Assembly: GCA_033809415.1 (NCBI GenBank)
Contig: JAPXLT010000143.1
Coordinates: 1-11,672 of the forward strand
DNA from: JAQVUB01 sp033809415
Lineage (GTDB): Bacteria; Verrucomicrobiota; Lentisphaeria; Oligosphaerales; Oligosphaeraceae
Direction: 5' to 3'
DNA: 11,672 bases
Part shown: in pieces, positions 1 through 5,957 of the stretch
Position numbering within the stretch: position 1 is the stretch's first letter
Layout of the letters: each line of letters begins with the position of its first letter
Position numbers and translations under genes: made by a program
Notes under the pieces: generated by a model
Told to the model about the DNA's origin: nothing
The model's input: only the letters and a program-made list of their open reading frames with translations
The model's database searches: none

Positions 1-125
1 TAATCATTGACAACCTCGTTGGTGAGTGGAATTATGATGTTGAGACGACAACATAATATACTACAAATCAGCAGGTTGTCAACTTTTTTGACCTCTTTTT
101 CAGAAAGTTACTTCACGGATTCAGG
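1..125 (-). mobile_element. IS1380-family element, left end, truncated by window edge
   Basis: This stretch is the reverse complement of 8426-8550, identical over all 125 bases by eye. It therefore carries the same terminal repeat (ending at 125), the same transposase promoter (TTGACA at 77-82 on the minus strand) and the same ribosome-binding site. The transposase start codon is at 7-5 on the minus strand, and only the first codons lie in the window. The second copy at 8426 is in opposite orientation, so the left ends of the two copies face each other across about 8.3 kb. Identity in a non-coding leader suggests recent copying or gene conversion. Whether the rest of this copy is intact cannot be seen. 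Confidence 0.93.
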
Positions 126-127
126 TA

Positions 128-156
128 TAAAGCAAATAATTTGTAAAGCAAATAAT
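128..156. repeat. 13-bp direct repeat beside the IS end
   Basis: TAAAGCAAATAAT occurs at 128-140 and again at 144-156, separated by three bases. It lies just outside the IS end. It may be a small slippage duplication; no function is evident. Confidence 0.6.
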
Positions 157-186
157 GTCAATTTTTTGCGAATTTTTATGGACAAG

Positions 187-338
187 GGACAGGGACAAGA
201 ATGGACACGATGGACTGAATGGACAAGAATGGACTGCTGAATGGACAATGGACAATGGACGATGGACAATGGACGATGGACAATGGACGATGGACAATGG
301 ACGATGGACAATGGACGATGGACAATGGACGATGGACA
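187..338. repeat. 7-bp minisatellite, unit ATGGACR
   Basis: From 241 to 338 there are 14 uninterrupted heptamers of ATGGACR. The variable last base runs A, A, G and then alternates A and G, so the effective period is 14 bp. From about 187 to 240 the same motif is present in degraded form with insertions. Because 7 is not a multiple of 3, all three frames of each strand read the same low-complexity peptides, so the short ORFs here are by-products of the repeat. Similar heptamer arrays are known as STRR repeats in filamentous cyanobacteria, but I do not claim common origin. Copy number is likely variable by slippage. Confidence 0.95.
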
Positions 339-369
339 GAAATTATGTCGCGCCTTTCAGGGCTAATCC

Positions 370-425
370 CAACATCGTCGATCCGTCCGATCCGTCCGAT
401 CCGACCGATCAGTCGGATCAGTCGG
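370..425. repeat. GATCCGTCC-type tandem repeat
   Basis: Degenerate units of 9-10 bases around GATCCGTCC and its complement GGACGGATC run through this stretch (gatccgtccgatccgtcc, then gatccgaccgatcagtcgg). Related sequence lies near 2680-2705 and 5709-5749, each time beside the same dispersed repeat. There is no credible coding signal; the low-complexity Ser-Asp-Pro translation comes from the repeat. Confidence 0.75.
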
Positions 426-429
426 AGAA

Positions 430-545
430 ACCAATAGGCCAGATCACAAATTCGCGTGCCATTCCATCCGTCAAAGCAGCAACCCCATAAAAAAATTTTC
501 GTGCCTTTTCGTGTGGTTCGTGGTTAAAAAATGAGTTTTGGGCGT
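430..545 (-). repeat. Dispersed intergenic repeat, copy 1 (inverted)
   Basis: Read on the minus strand, this contains the marks shared with copies at 2519 and 10913: a degraded ACGCCC..CATTTTTTAAC segment, CACGAACCACACGAAAAG, a T-rich tract, GGTTGCTGCTTTGACGGA and a GC-containing tail. It lies in opposite orientation to the other copies. It ends next to the GATCCGTCC repeat, as copy 2 also does on its 3' side. No gene is visible. The translated NHEPHEK-like peptide appears in several copies but has no supporting start site. Confidence 0.75.
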
Positions 546-635
546 ACTTTGCATCGTTCTGAAGTAAACAACTTTTTATACAGGTTACATTAAGCTTCAA
601 AACAATTTTTCTGGGGAAAAATGCATCAATTAATA

Positions 636-657
636 AATTTCAAGAATTATTGAAATT
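636..657. promoter_or_regulatory. Palindrome upstream of regulator, possible operator
   Basis: AATTTCAA (636-643) and TTGAAATT (650-657) form perfect 8-bp arms around a 6-bp centre, 39 bases before the regulator start codon. A dyad of this size is typical of sites bound by GntR- or LacI-type dimers, so autoregulation is plausible. I could not identify a convincing -35/-10 pair nearby. AT-rich palindromes also arise by chance, so this is a candidate only. Confidence 0.4.
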
Positions 658-696
658 CAAAAGATATATTGAAAATCAGTTCAAGGAAAAGTTCTG

Positions 697-1824
697 ATGA
701 AAACACCTAGGCATAACAAAAGCGAAGTGATAGCGAAGGCCTTGCAGGAGGATTTTCTGCGTTCTTCCCTGCCTCCCGGCGCTTTGGTATCATCCACCCG
801 TGACATTGCCGAGCAGTATCAGGTTTCCCCCTTGACTGCGCACAAGGCATTGCGGAAGCTTGTTGACCGGGGAATGTTGTTCCGGGTACGCGGCAGTGGC
901 ACTTATTTGAAGCAGGGATTTCAAAAGACGCAGCGAATCGGAATTGCCGACAGCAGCTTAGCCTGGCTGTACAACAAGGAAATGGTGCAGACCCAGAATC
1001 AGATCATCAATTACTGCATCGATTACTTGAGCGAGCAGAATTACGCAGTACAAACCATTTCCTACGCAGAACTGACCAATGTCCGGACTGCGAGCCGACT
1101 GCTGGCGGACCTCGATGGAATGCTGCTCAGCTACAACTACTTCGACAAGACCGTCCTGGCACATCTCAAAGGGCGCCTGTTTCCAATCATTCTCTACCGC
1201 CATGAATTCGTTGACCCGACCCCTCTTTCCCAGGTGATTTACGATTTCGCACCCGGTATCCGGGAAGCCATAATGCAGTTGCGGATAACCCCGGAAGACT
1301 CCCCGATTTTGATCTATGAGAACACACCATCTTCTCGGTCAAGAAAAAAACTTTGGCTCGAGCAATTAGTCCAGGCCGGTTTCAGTGAAAAGCAGGTGTT
1401 TTTACATGAGGTTTGTTACAGCAATCGTATGGCGGACTGCTTCCGCCTGGCTCGGGTTTACGGGCCGAAACTGCGGGGGCACCTGCTGATCACCGTTACG
1501 GATGACATTGCCGCCAGTATGATCGACGCATTGGCTTCGGAGGGATTGATATCTGGTCGAGACTTCCGTTTACTGAGCATTGGTAATAGCGAGCAATACG
1601 GTTTCAAACTCTTTCAGCAGCCGGGCATCGCTTCCATTGACATGCCATTGAAGAGCATTGCCTTGGAAAGTTGCAAGCTGTTGATCCGGAAAATACGTGA
1701 TCCTTCCAACTGCCAGTATGTTATCCGCGTCCCCGGACATTTCATTATGCGCCCCAGTGCAACCGTTCCTGATGGAAAAATTTCATTGCCCGTTTCACAT
1801 CAAACAAAAGGTACCCAATCATGA
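697..1824 (+). CDS. GntR-type transcriptional regulator with LacI-like sensor domain
   Basis: This is a 375-residue cytoplasmic DNA-binding regulator. Residues about 8-72 form a GntR winged helix-turn-helix, seen in the PPGALVSSTRDIAEQY segment, the recognition helix SPLTAHKALRKL and the wing with RVRGSGTYL. Residues about 75-360 resemble the type 1 periplasmic-binding-protein fold of LacI/GalR regulators, including the late TDDIAASMIDAL segment. Such proteins usually bind a sugar or related ligand, but the ligand cannot be told here. The ATG follows AAGGAAAAG at a sensible distance. The stop codon overlaps the start of the pseudopilin gene by ATGA, so the two are probably cotranslated. By position it may control the downstream DUF4838 genes, which is inference. 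GntR-sensor regulators of this form are common in Lentisphaerota. Confidence 0.9.
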   Translation: MKTPRHNKSEVIAKALQEDFLRSSLPPGALVSSTRDIAEQYQVSPLTAHKALRKLVDRGMLFRVRGSGTYLKQGFQKTQRIGIADSSLAWLYNKEMVQTQNQIINYCIDYLSEQNYAVQTISYAELTNVRTASRLLADLDGMLLSYNYFDKTVLAHLKGRLFPIILYRHEFVDPTPLSQVIYDFAPGIREAIMQLRITPEDSPILIYENTPSSRSRKKLWLEQLVQAGFSEKQVFLHEVCYSNRMADCFRLARVYGPKLRGHLLITVTDDIAASMIDALASEGLISGRDFRLLSIGNSEQYGFKLFQQPGIASIDMPLKSIALESCKLLIRKIRDPSNCQYVIRVPGHFIMRPSATVPDGKISLPVSHQTKGTQS

Positions 1825-2483
1825 ACAAATGCAAATTCTTCACCTTAATTGAGTTGCTCGTCGTAATCGCGATCATTGCCATCCTGGCCAGCATGTTGCT
1901 GCCTGCCTTGGGCAAGGCCCGCGCTCGAGCGCGGGCAGTCAACTGCAAAAACAACCTTAAGCAGAGCGGTCTGGCCATATTGATGTATGCCGATGACTAT
2001 GACGGCTGGATTCCCCGTCCCTCTGGCAACGGCGGTGCACTGGTCTGGAATCAGGTGCTGGTGGCACAAAAGTTCATCGAGTCATACGAGGCAATGCGCT
2101 GCCCCAGCTTTAAATTTGCTACCACCAGCAGCAAGATTTATACCACGTTCGGCCTGCATAACAGCCCGGAAAAATACAACGCTTACAACCACAACAACCT
2201 TGATTATCGCCTCTCCACCAGCAGAGCCTCCCGGGTCTGGCTGCTGGCTGACAGCTACCTTAAGCATACTGCTTGGTTCGGCAATGTGGCACATCAGTTT
2301 TATGCGATTGGCAACGCTTCCGGCGCGGGTCATGTCATGCATTTTCGGCACAGTGGGCGGGCAAACAACTTCTGGGTAGATGGCTCCGTGCTGGATTTTC
2401 CACATGGTCAGGCCTTGAATAATTACAGTGTCCAATTCATCTATGATTGGCGCTTGGAAGACGGAACTTTTATGCATCGCTAG
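1821..2483 (+). CDS. Type II secretion-like pseudopilin with H-X9-DG motif
   Basis: This is a 220-residue exported pilin-like protein. Residues 6-30 are the class III prepilin signal and membrane helix, FTLIELLVVIAIIAILAS, with Glu11 at the +5 position. The residue before the expected cleavage point is Phe6 instead of the usual Gly. A C-terminal H-X9-DG motif is present, His177 to Asp187-Gly188, which defines a prepilin-processing-associated family abundant in Planctomycetota and Lentisphaerota. The middle (about 40-170) has aromatic and Asn-rich segments expected of a globular head. Its ATG overlaps the regulator stop (ATGA), indicating translational coupling. Its role may be surface display or assembly next to the secreted glycan enzymes. 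No dedicated secretion genes adjoin it, and the function of this family is not established. Confidence 0.9.
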   Translation: MNKCKFFTLIELLVVIAIIAILASMLLPALGKARARARAVNCKNNLKQSGLAILMYADDYDGWIPRPSGNGGALVWNQVLVAQKFIESYEAMRCPSFKFATTSSKIYTTFGLHNSPEKYNAYNHNNLDYRLSTSRASRVWLLADSYLKHTAWFGNVAHQFYAIGNASGAGHVMHFRHSGRANNFWVDGSVLDFPHGQALNNYSVQFIYDWRLEDGTFMHR

Positions 2484-2518
2484 TAAGGCGTCAGTAACGT
2501 GTAACCGGGAATTTTTTT

Positions 2519-2660
2519 TTAACCACGAAAGGCACAAACGAACTTGGCGTGGGCTGACGCCCACAACCCATTTTTTAACAACGAACCACACGAAAAGACA
2601 CGAAAATTTTTTTGTAGGGTTGTTGCTTTGACGGATGAGATTGCACGCGGATTTGTGGTT
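2519..2660 (+). repeat. Dispersed intergenic repeat, copy 2
   Basis: The order of parts is AACCACGAAAGGCAC, the hairpin GTGGGCTGACGCCCAC (2548-2563), CCCATTTTTTAAC, ACGAACCACACGAAAAG, a T tract, GGGTTGTTGCTTTGACGG and a tail near GATTGCACGCGG. It matches copy 1 in reverse complement and copy 4 directly. The hairpin followed by T residues could act as a weak terminator for the upstream operon, but the stem and the T run are separated by about six bases. Short peptides translated here repeat the same sequence in different frames and are not credible genes. Confidence 0.8.
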
Positions 2661-2679
2661 TTGGCTGTTGTTTTCTCCG

Positions 2680-2705
2680 ACGGATCGGCAGATCAGCCGG
2701 ATCGG
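2680..2705. repeat. GGACGGATC-type tandem repeat, short copy
   Basis: Units of GACGGATCGG and CCGGATCGG lie directly after dispersed repeat copy 2. They are related to 370-425 and 5709-5749. Very short and degenerate. Confidence 0.55.
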
Positions 2706-2713
2706 CACAATGC

Positions 2714-2815
2714 TTTGCGCCGTAGGCGCTTAACCATGCTTAACCCCAGGTTTTAACCTGGGGTAAGGAACCCAACCAACGGCAGTGCCTTGTAAAGGCA
2801 CCACAATCAGACGGA
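2714..2815 (+). repeat. Three-hairpin module, copy 1
   Basis: Three hairpins follow each other: GCGCC-GTA-GGCGC (2717-2729), CCCCAGGT-TTTA-ACCTGGGG (2744-2763; 2752 and 2755 can also pair) and GTGCCTT-GTA-AAGGCAC (2785-2801). The same order and spacing occur at 5758-5859 before the second DUF4838 gene. The middle stem shows a T-A to C-G exchange between copies. Motifs like NPRLQPGV, encoded by the middle hairpin, recur as spurious peptides in many genomes, which points to a widespread repeat. It may be a REP-like element, a structured leader RNA or a transcription attenuator. Confidence 0.75.
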
Positions 2816-2894
2816 GAAGTGCTTATATACCAATGACTTGGAGCTTTCTCTTCAGAAAATCTTTCACAAAAAACAAGATTCTGGGTGATAGTAG

Positions 2895-2964
2895 CACGAA
2901 AAAATTTCATGGAAGTGGCGTTATCAGCGAGAATACGTTGTGTTTGCCATGAAATTTTTTCGTG
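2895..2964. promoter_or_regulatory. 18-bp perfect inverted repeat before DUF4838 gene A
   Basis: CACGAAAAAATTTCATGG (2895-2912) and its exact reverse complement (2947-2964) are separated by 34 bases and end 86 bases before the start codon of the next gene. In RNA this would form a long, AU-rich stem in the leader. The left arm corresponds to sequence just before the start of the paralogue at 5958, whereas the right arm resembles the dispersed CACGAAAA repeat in opposite orientation. The pair may therefore be a by-product of a repeat insertion. Function unknown. Confidence 0.55.
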
Positions 2965-3050
2965 TCCATTAGTGTTTTTAGTTGTAAAAAAACAGTCACT
3001 CGGTTTCACTGACGTCTTACCATCGATAATCAAACAGGAAGGTAACAACA

Positions 3051-5600
3051 TTGAATGCCATATCCCATTTCCCGGCTCGCCTTTGCCCGTCGGCAGCGTT
3101 TTTGACCGCTGCTTTCCTGGTTCTGCAGTCTAGTGTTCTGCTTGCATTACCGCCCTGGCTGTCCGGACACCAACTCGAACTGGCCGACAATGGCAAAACC
3201 GACTATGTGATTCTTCTTTCCGAACAGGCAATCCCTGCAGAACAATTTGCTGCCGAAGAACTAAGCAGCCACCTCGAACAGATTTGCGGTGTCCCCTTTG
3301 CTGTCCGCAGGGAAAATGAAACTCCACCTGATGGCAAGGCTATTTATGTCGGGCAGACAGAATTTGCCCGCACTCGAGGCATCGACTTTTCCAGCCTTGG
3401 CGTCGAAGAATGGGTGCTCAGGAGCAGCGGGAACAGTCTGATTCTAAGCGGTGGACGCCCCCGCGGCACGCTGTATGCCGTCTATGAATTTCTGGAAAAG
3501 GAGCTGGGCTGCCACTGGTTCGACGCACACAACCAGGTCATTCCTAAACAGCCAAAACTGAGCCTGAAAGCATTCCAAAGGCAGGGGAAACCAGCTTTCC
3601 CAGACCGCTTCATCTATACAGGACTACATGGTGTCGAGAGTGACAACCTATTGCGTGCACGCAACAAGGACACCAAACCAAAACCCGCAAAATTAGGCTT
3701 CGGATACAGCATCGGCACCCATACATTCTGGAGATACAGCAATAAATTCCCAGCCGACAAACCGGAGTTTCTGGCGCTTAATGCCGCTGGGGAGCGCCCC
3801 CAGTCCACTAGCGGTCATGGTCCGGGGCAGATCTGCCTGTCTCACCCCGGCGCCAGAGCTTCCGTGCTGGAGCAGCTGCGCAACCAACTAGCCGCCGATG
3901 CCGAGGCAGTAGCCGCCAGCAAGGAGGGACTCGAAGCGGCATATGCAATCGGCATCACTCAGAATGACACCCACTGGATATGCAAGTGCGAGGGGTGCAG
4001 CAAGTTAAGCCGCGAAGGACAAGCCGACAGCGCCGCCTTGCTGGGCTTCATCAATTTCCTGGCTGACAACATAAAAGAGGAGTACCCCGACGCCTTGATC
4101 GAAACTTGGGCATACGCCAACACCAGCAAACCGCCAGTGAATGTCCGCCCGCATGACAATGTCCTAATCCGGATCGCACAACTTAACGGAGAATGGGCCG
4201 GAGATGCCAGCCGCGCTGGCGACCCCAATTGGCTGCCGGAATGGTTTCCGGACCTCTTCCGGGCGCGGAAGCATCCCATCAACCGGGAGGCTACGGCTCT
4301 GCTGGAAAGCTGGAGCAAAATCTGTCGGCACAGTGGAATATGGGGGTACTGGGTTCTCTATCATGAAGGTTTCCTTTCCCCTTGGGTCAATCTGAGCAAT
4401 CTGCACCAGGAACTGCGCCTCCTGAAGAAGTTCAAGATGGAGCGCATCTTCGTGGAAAACGAAATCAAGCCCCTGAGCAGTTTCTATACGCTGAAGACTT
4501 GGGCTGGCTGGAAATTGATGCAGGCCCCCTCGCAGAAGCTGCAAGACCTGCTGGATATTTTCATGCCGGGGTATTATGGTCCGGCTGCCAAACCAATGCG
4601 AGCCTACCTCGAACACCTCGAAGGCAGTATTGCCGCTGTACCTGCAAAATATGGCAACCTCTCCGCCATGAAAACTTCGCAAAGACCATATCTGACCTTG
4701 GACTTCTTCCGGAAAAGCCAGAGCTTGCTTGACGATGCCGAAGCGCTGACCGATGCGGACAGCCGTTATTCCCTGAATGTTCAGCTGGAACGCATCCTGG
4801 TAGATTCCGCAATGGCTGTCATGTGGCAGAAATTGGAGAAGGAGCTTCCCCGAGGCGAAACCATGCCCTGGGAACTCGAACAGCTAGTCACCCGCTATCA
4901 GCAAAACTATCAGCGCCTAATCAAGGAGCGTGACGATATCCGGGGACTGATTAGCCTCGAGGAGGTGCAGAAAAGCGTCGAGAACCTGCGCCAGAAAAGT
5001 GCTTCGTTTCTGCTGATGGAAAAAGACCCGCCATCGCTGACCATACCCCGCATTGCCAAAGCTGACGGAGACCCCGCTAAAGTTGACTGGAAACAGGCCG
5101 CATCAATCAATTGCTGGGTGACAAAATTCGGCCAGGAAATTCCGGAACGCAAACTCGATGGAGCATTTGCCCATGATGGAGAATTCTTGTATCTGTTGCT
5201 CGAGGAATCCGGTATGGACACCAGCAAATTGTCTCCGGTCTGGTGGGGTGGTGACGGCTGGGAACTTTTCTTCAGCAACCAACAAAACGGCCCGGCATAC
5301 CGGCAACTGGCCATTAATTCGAATGGTGAATTCCTTGTCTATGAATATCAAAAGGGGGCTAAGCGGATTGATCTTCAAGCAAGGCATCTAAGCGAAAAAA
5401 CCGCAGACTGTTGGCAGACGAGAATGGCCATCCCGCTCGATAAACTGCTCCCGGAAGCAATCCAACCCGGCAGTGAATTCTTCCTCAATATCTTCCGGCA
5501 AACACGCTTCCGCCCCGGGGAACACCTCTGCTGGAGCCCGATCTTCGAAGCCGGCTACCATGACCTCGAACGCCTCGGTAAAATCATCCTGGCACCATGA
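3051..5600 (+). CDS. Secreted DUF4838 protein A with CBM9-like C-terminal domain
   Basis: This 849-residue protein has a signal peptide (hydrophobic core about 13-32, likely cleaved near LLA-LPPW). Residues about 40-175 resemble the N-terminal domain of GH67 alpha-glucuronidases and GH20 enzymes, with a conserved SGGRPRGTLYAVYEFLEK segment. Residues about 185-480 match the DUF4838 type, with QNDTH, a CKCEGC cluster (311-316) and an ETWAYANT segment. Residues about 660-849 resemble a family 9 carbohydrate-binding domain (WWGGDGWELFF and a terminal aromatic-rich strand region). The family is associated with glycan use, but its reaction is not established. I chose the TTG at 3051 because AGGAAGG lies eight bases upstream and the signal peptide begins there. 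Its paralogue follows at 5958. Both have homologous upstream regions, so this is probably a tandem duplication. Confidence 0.88.
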   Translation: MNAISHFPARLCPSAAFLTAAFLVLQSSVLLALPPWLSGHQLELADNGKTDYVILLSEQAIPAEQFAAEELSSHLEQICGVPFAVRRENETPPDGKAIYVGQTEFARTRGIDFSSLGVEEWVLRSSGNSLILSGGRPRGTLYAVYEFLEKELGCHWFDAHNQVIPKQPKLSLKAFQRQGKPAFPDRFIYTGLHGVESDNLLRARNKDTKPKPAKLGFGYSIGTHTFWRYSNKFPADKPEFLALNAAGERPQSTSGHGPGQICLSHPGARASVLEQLRNQLAADAEAVAASKEGLEAAYAIGITQNDTHWICKCEGCSKLSREGQADSAALLGFINFLADNIKEEYPDALIETWAYANTSKPPVNVRPHDNVLIRIAQLNGEWAGDASRAGDPNWLPEWFPDLFRARKHPINREATALLESWSKICRHSGIWGYWVLYHEGFLSPWVNLSNLHQELRLLKKFKMERIFVENEIKPLSSFYTLKTWAGWKLMQAPSQKLQDLLDIFMPGYYGPAAKPMRAYLEHLEGSIAAVPAKYGNLSAMKTSQRPYLTLDFFRKSQSLLDDAEALTDADSRYSLNVQLERILVDSAMAVMWQKLEKELPRGETMPWELEQLVTRYQQNYQRLIKERDDIRGLISLEEVQKSVENLRQKSASFLLMEKDPPSLTIPRIAKADGDPAKVDWKQAASINCWVTKFGQEIPERKLDGAFAHDGEFLYLLLEESGMDTSKLSPVWWGGDGWELFFSNQQNGPAYRQLAINSNGEFLVYEYQKGAKRIDLQARHLSEKTADCWQTRMAIPLDKLLPEAIQPGSEFFLNIFRQTRFRPGEHLCWSPIFEAGYHDLERLGKIILAP

Positions 5601-5608
5601 CATAACTT

Positions 5609-5662
5609 TTTTAACAACGAAAAAACACGAAAAAACTTGGCGTGGGCTGACGCCCACAACCC
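5609..5662 (+). repeat. Dispersed intergenic repeat, copy 3 (partial)
   Basis: This has TTTTTTAACAACGAAAAAACACGAAA-like sequence, then TTGGC and the hairpin GTGGGCTGACGCCCAC (5643-5658). It lacks the GGTTGCTGCTTTGACGGA part present in copies 1, 2 and 4, where an 11-bp tandem repeat follows instead. It begins within about ten bases of the stop codon of gene A. Confidence 0.65.
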
Positions 5663-5703
5663 ACACGGACTTTACACGGACTTTACACGGACTTTACACG
5701 GAC
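5663..5703. repeat. 11-bp tandem repeat, unit ACACGGACTTT
   Basis: Three perfect units (5663-5673, 5674-5684, 5685-5695) and a partial fourth ending at 5703. The 11-bp period is close to one DNA turn. It is probably a slippage product; no role is evident. Confidence 0.9.
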
Positions 5704-5708
5704 AACAA

Positions 5709-5749
5709 ATCGGACGGATCAGACGGATCGGTCAGATCAGACGGATCGG
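5709..5749. repeat. GGACGGATC-type tandem repeat, copy 3
   Basis: Degenerate units around CGGACGGATCAG fill this stretch directly before the second three-hairpin module. This is the same arrangement as at 2680-2705. Confidence 0.7.
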
Positions 5750-5757
5750 CATAAAAC

Positions 5758-5859
5758 TTTGCGCCGTAGGCGCTTGACCATGCTTAACCCCAGGCTTCAG
5801 CCTGGGGTGAGGAACCCACCCCAACGGCAGTGCCTTGTAAAGGCACCACAATCAGACGG
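5758..5859 (+). repeat. Three-hairpin module, copy 2
   Basis: The hairpins are GCGCC-GTA-GGCGC (5761-5773), CCCCAGGC-TTCA-GCCTGGGG (5788-5807) and GTGCCTT-GTA-AAGGCAC (5830-5846), in the same order as copy 1. The outer two stems are identical to copy 1, and the middle stem keeps pairing through a double change. After it, CACAATCAGACGGA and, further on, a TTTCACNAAAAAACAAG segment and GTGATAG also match copy 1's downstream flank. Confidence 0.75.
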
Positions 5860-5957
5860 ATCAGTTAGAGAAACGATTGTATACAAAGGACTTATGAATG
5901 ATCTATCCGAAAACCTTTCACGAAAAAACAAGAAATCGAGTGATAGCACGAAAATTT

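Noticed and set aside
187..338. Possible CRISPR array
   Set aside because: The 7-bp units are contiguous, with no unique spacers and no cas genes in the window.
155..490. Open frames through the ATGGAC and GATCCGTCC repeats
   Set aside because: All three frames are open because the unit is 7 bp. The peptides are low-complexity products of the repeat and no ribosome-binding site is evident.
2484..2520. Terminator after the pseudopilin, suggested by the T run at 2511-2520
   Set aside because: I found no stable stem directly before the T run.
2082..2708. 208-residue minus-strand frame under the pseudopilin
   Set aside because: It is antisense to a well-supported gene and runs through dispersed repeat sequence. 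It contains no recognisable domain.
2885..3133. Small gene before DUF4838 gene A
   Set aside because: The frame crosses the 18-bp inverted repeat and overlaps the start of gene A. Its sequence comes from the dispersed repeat.
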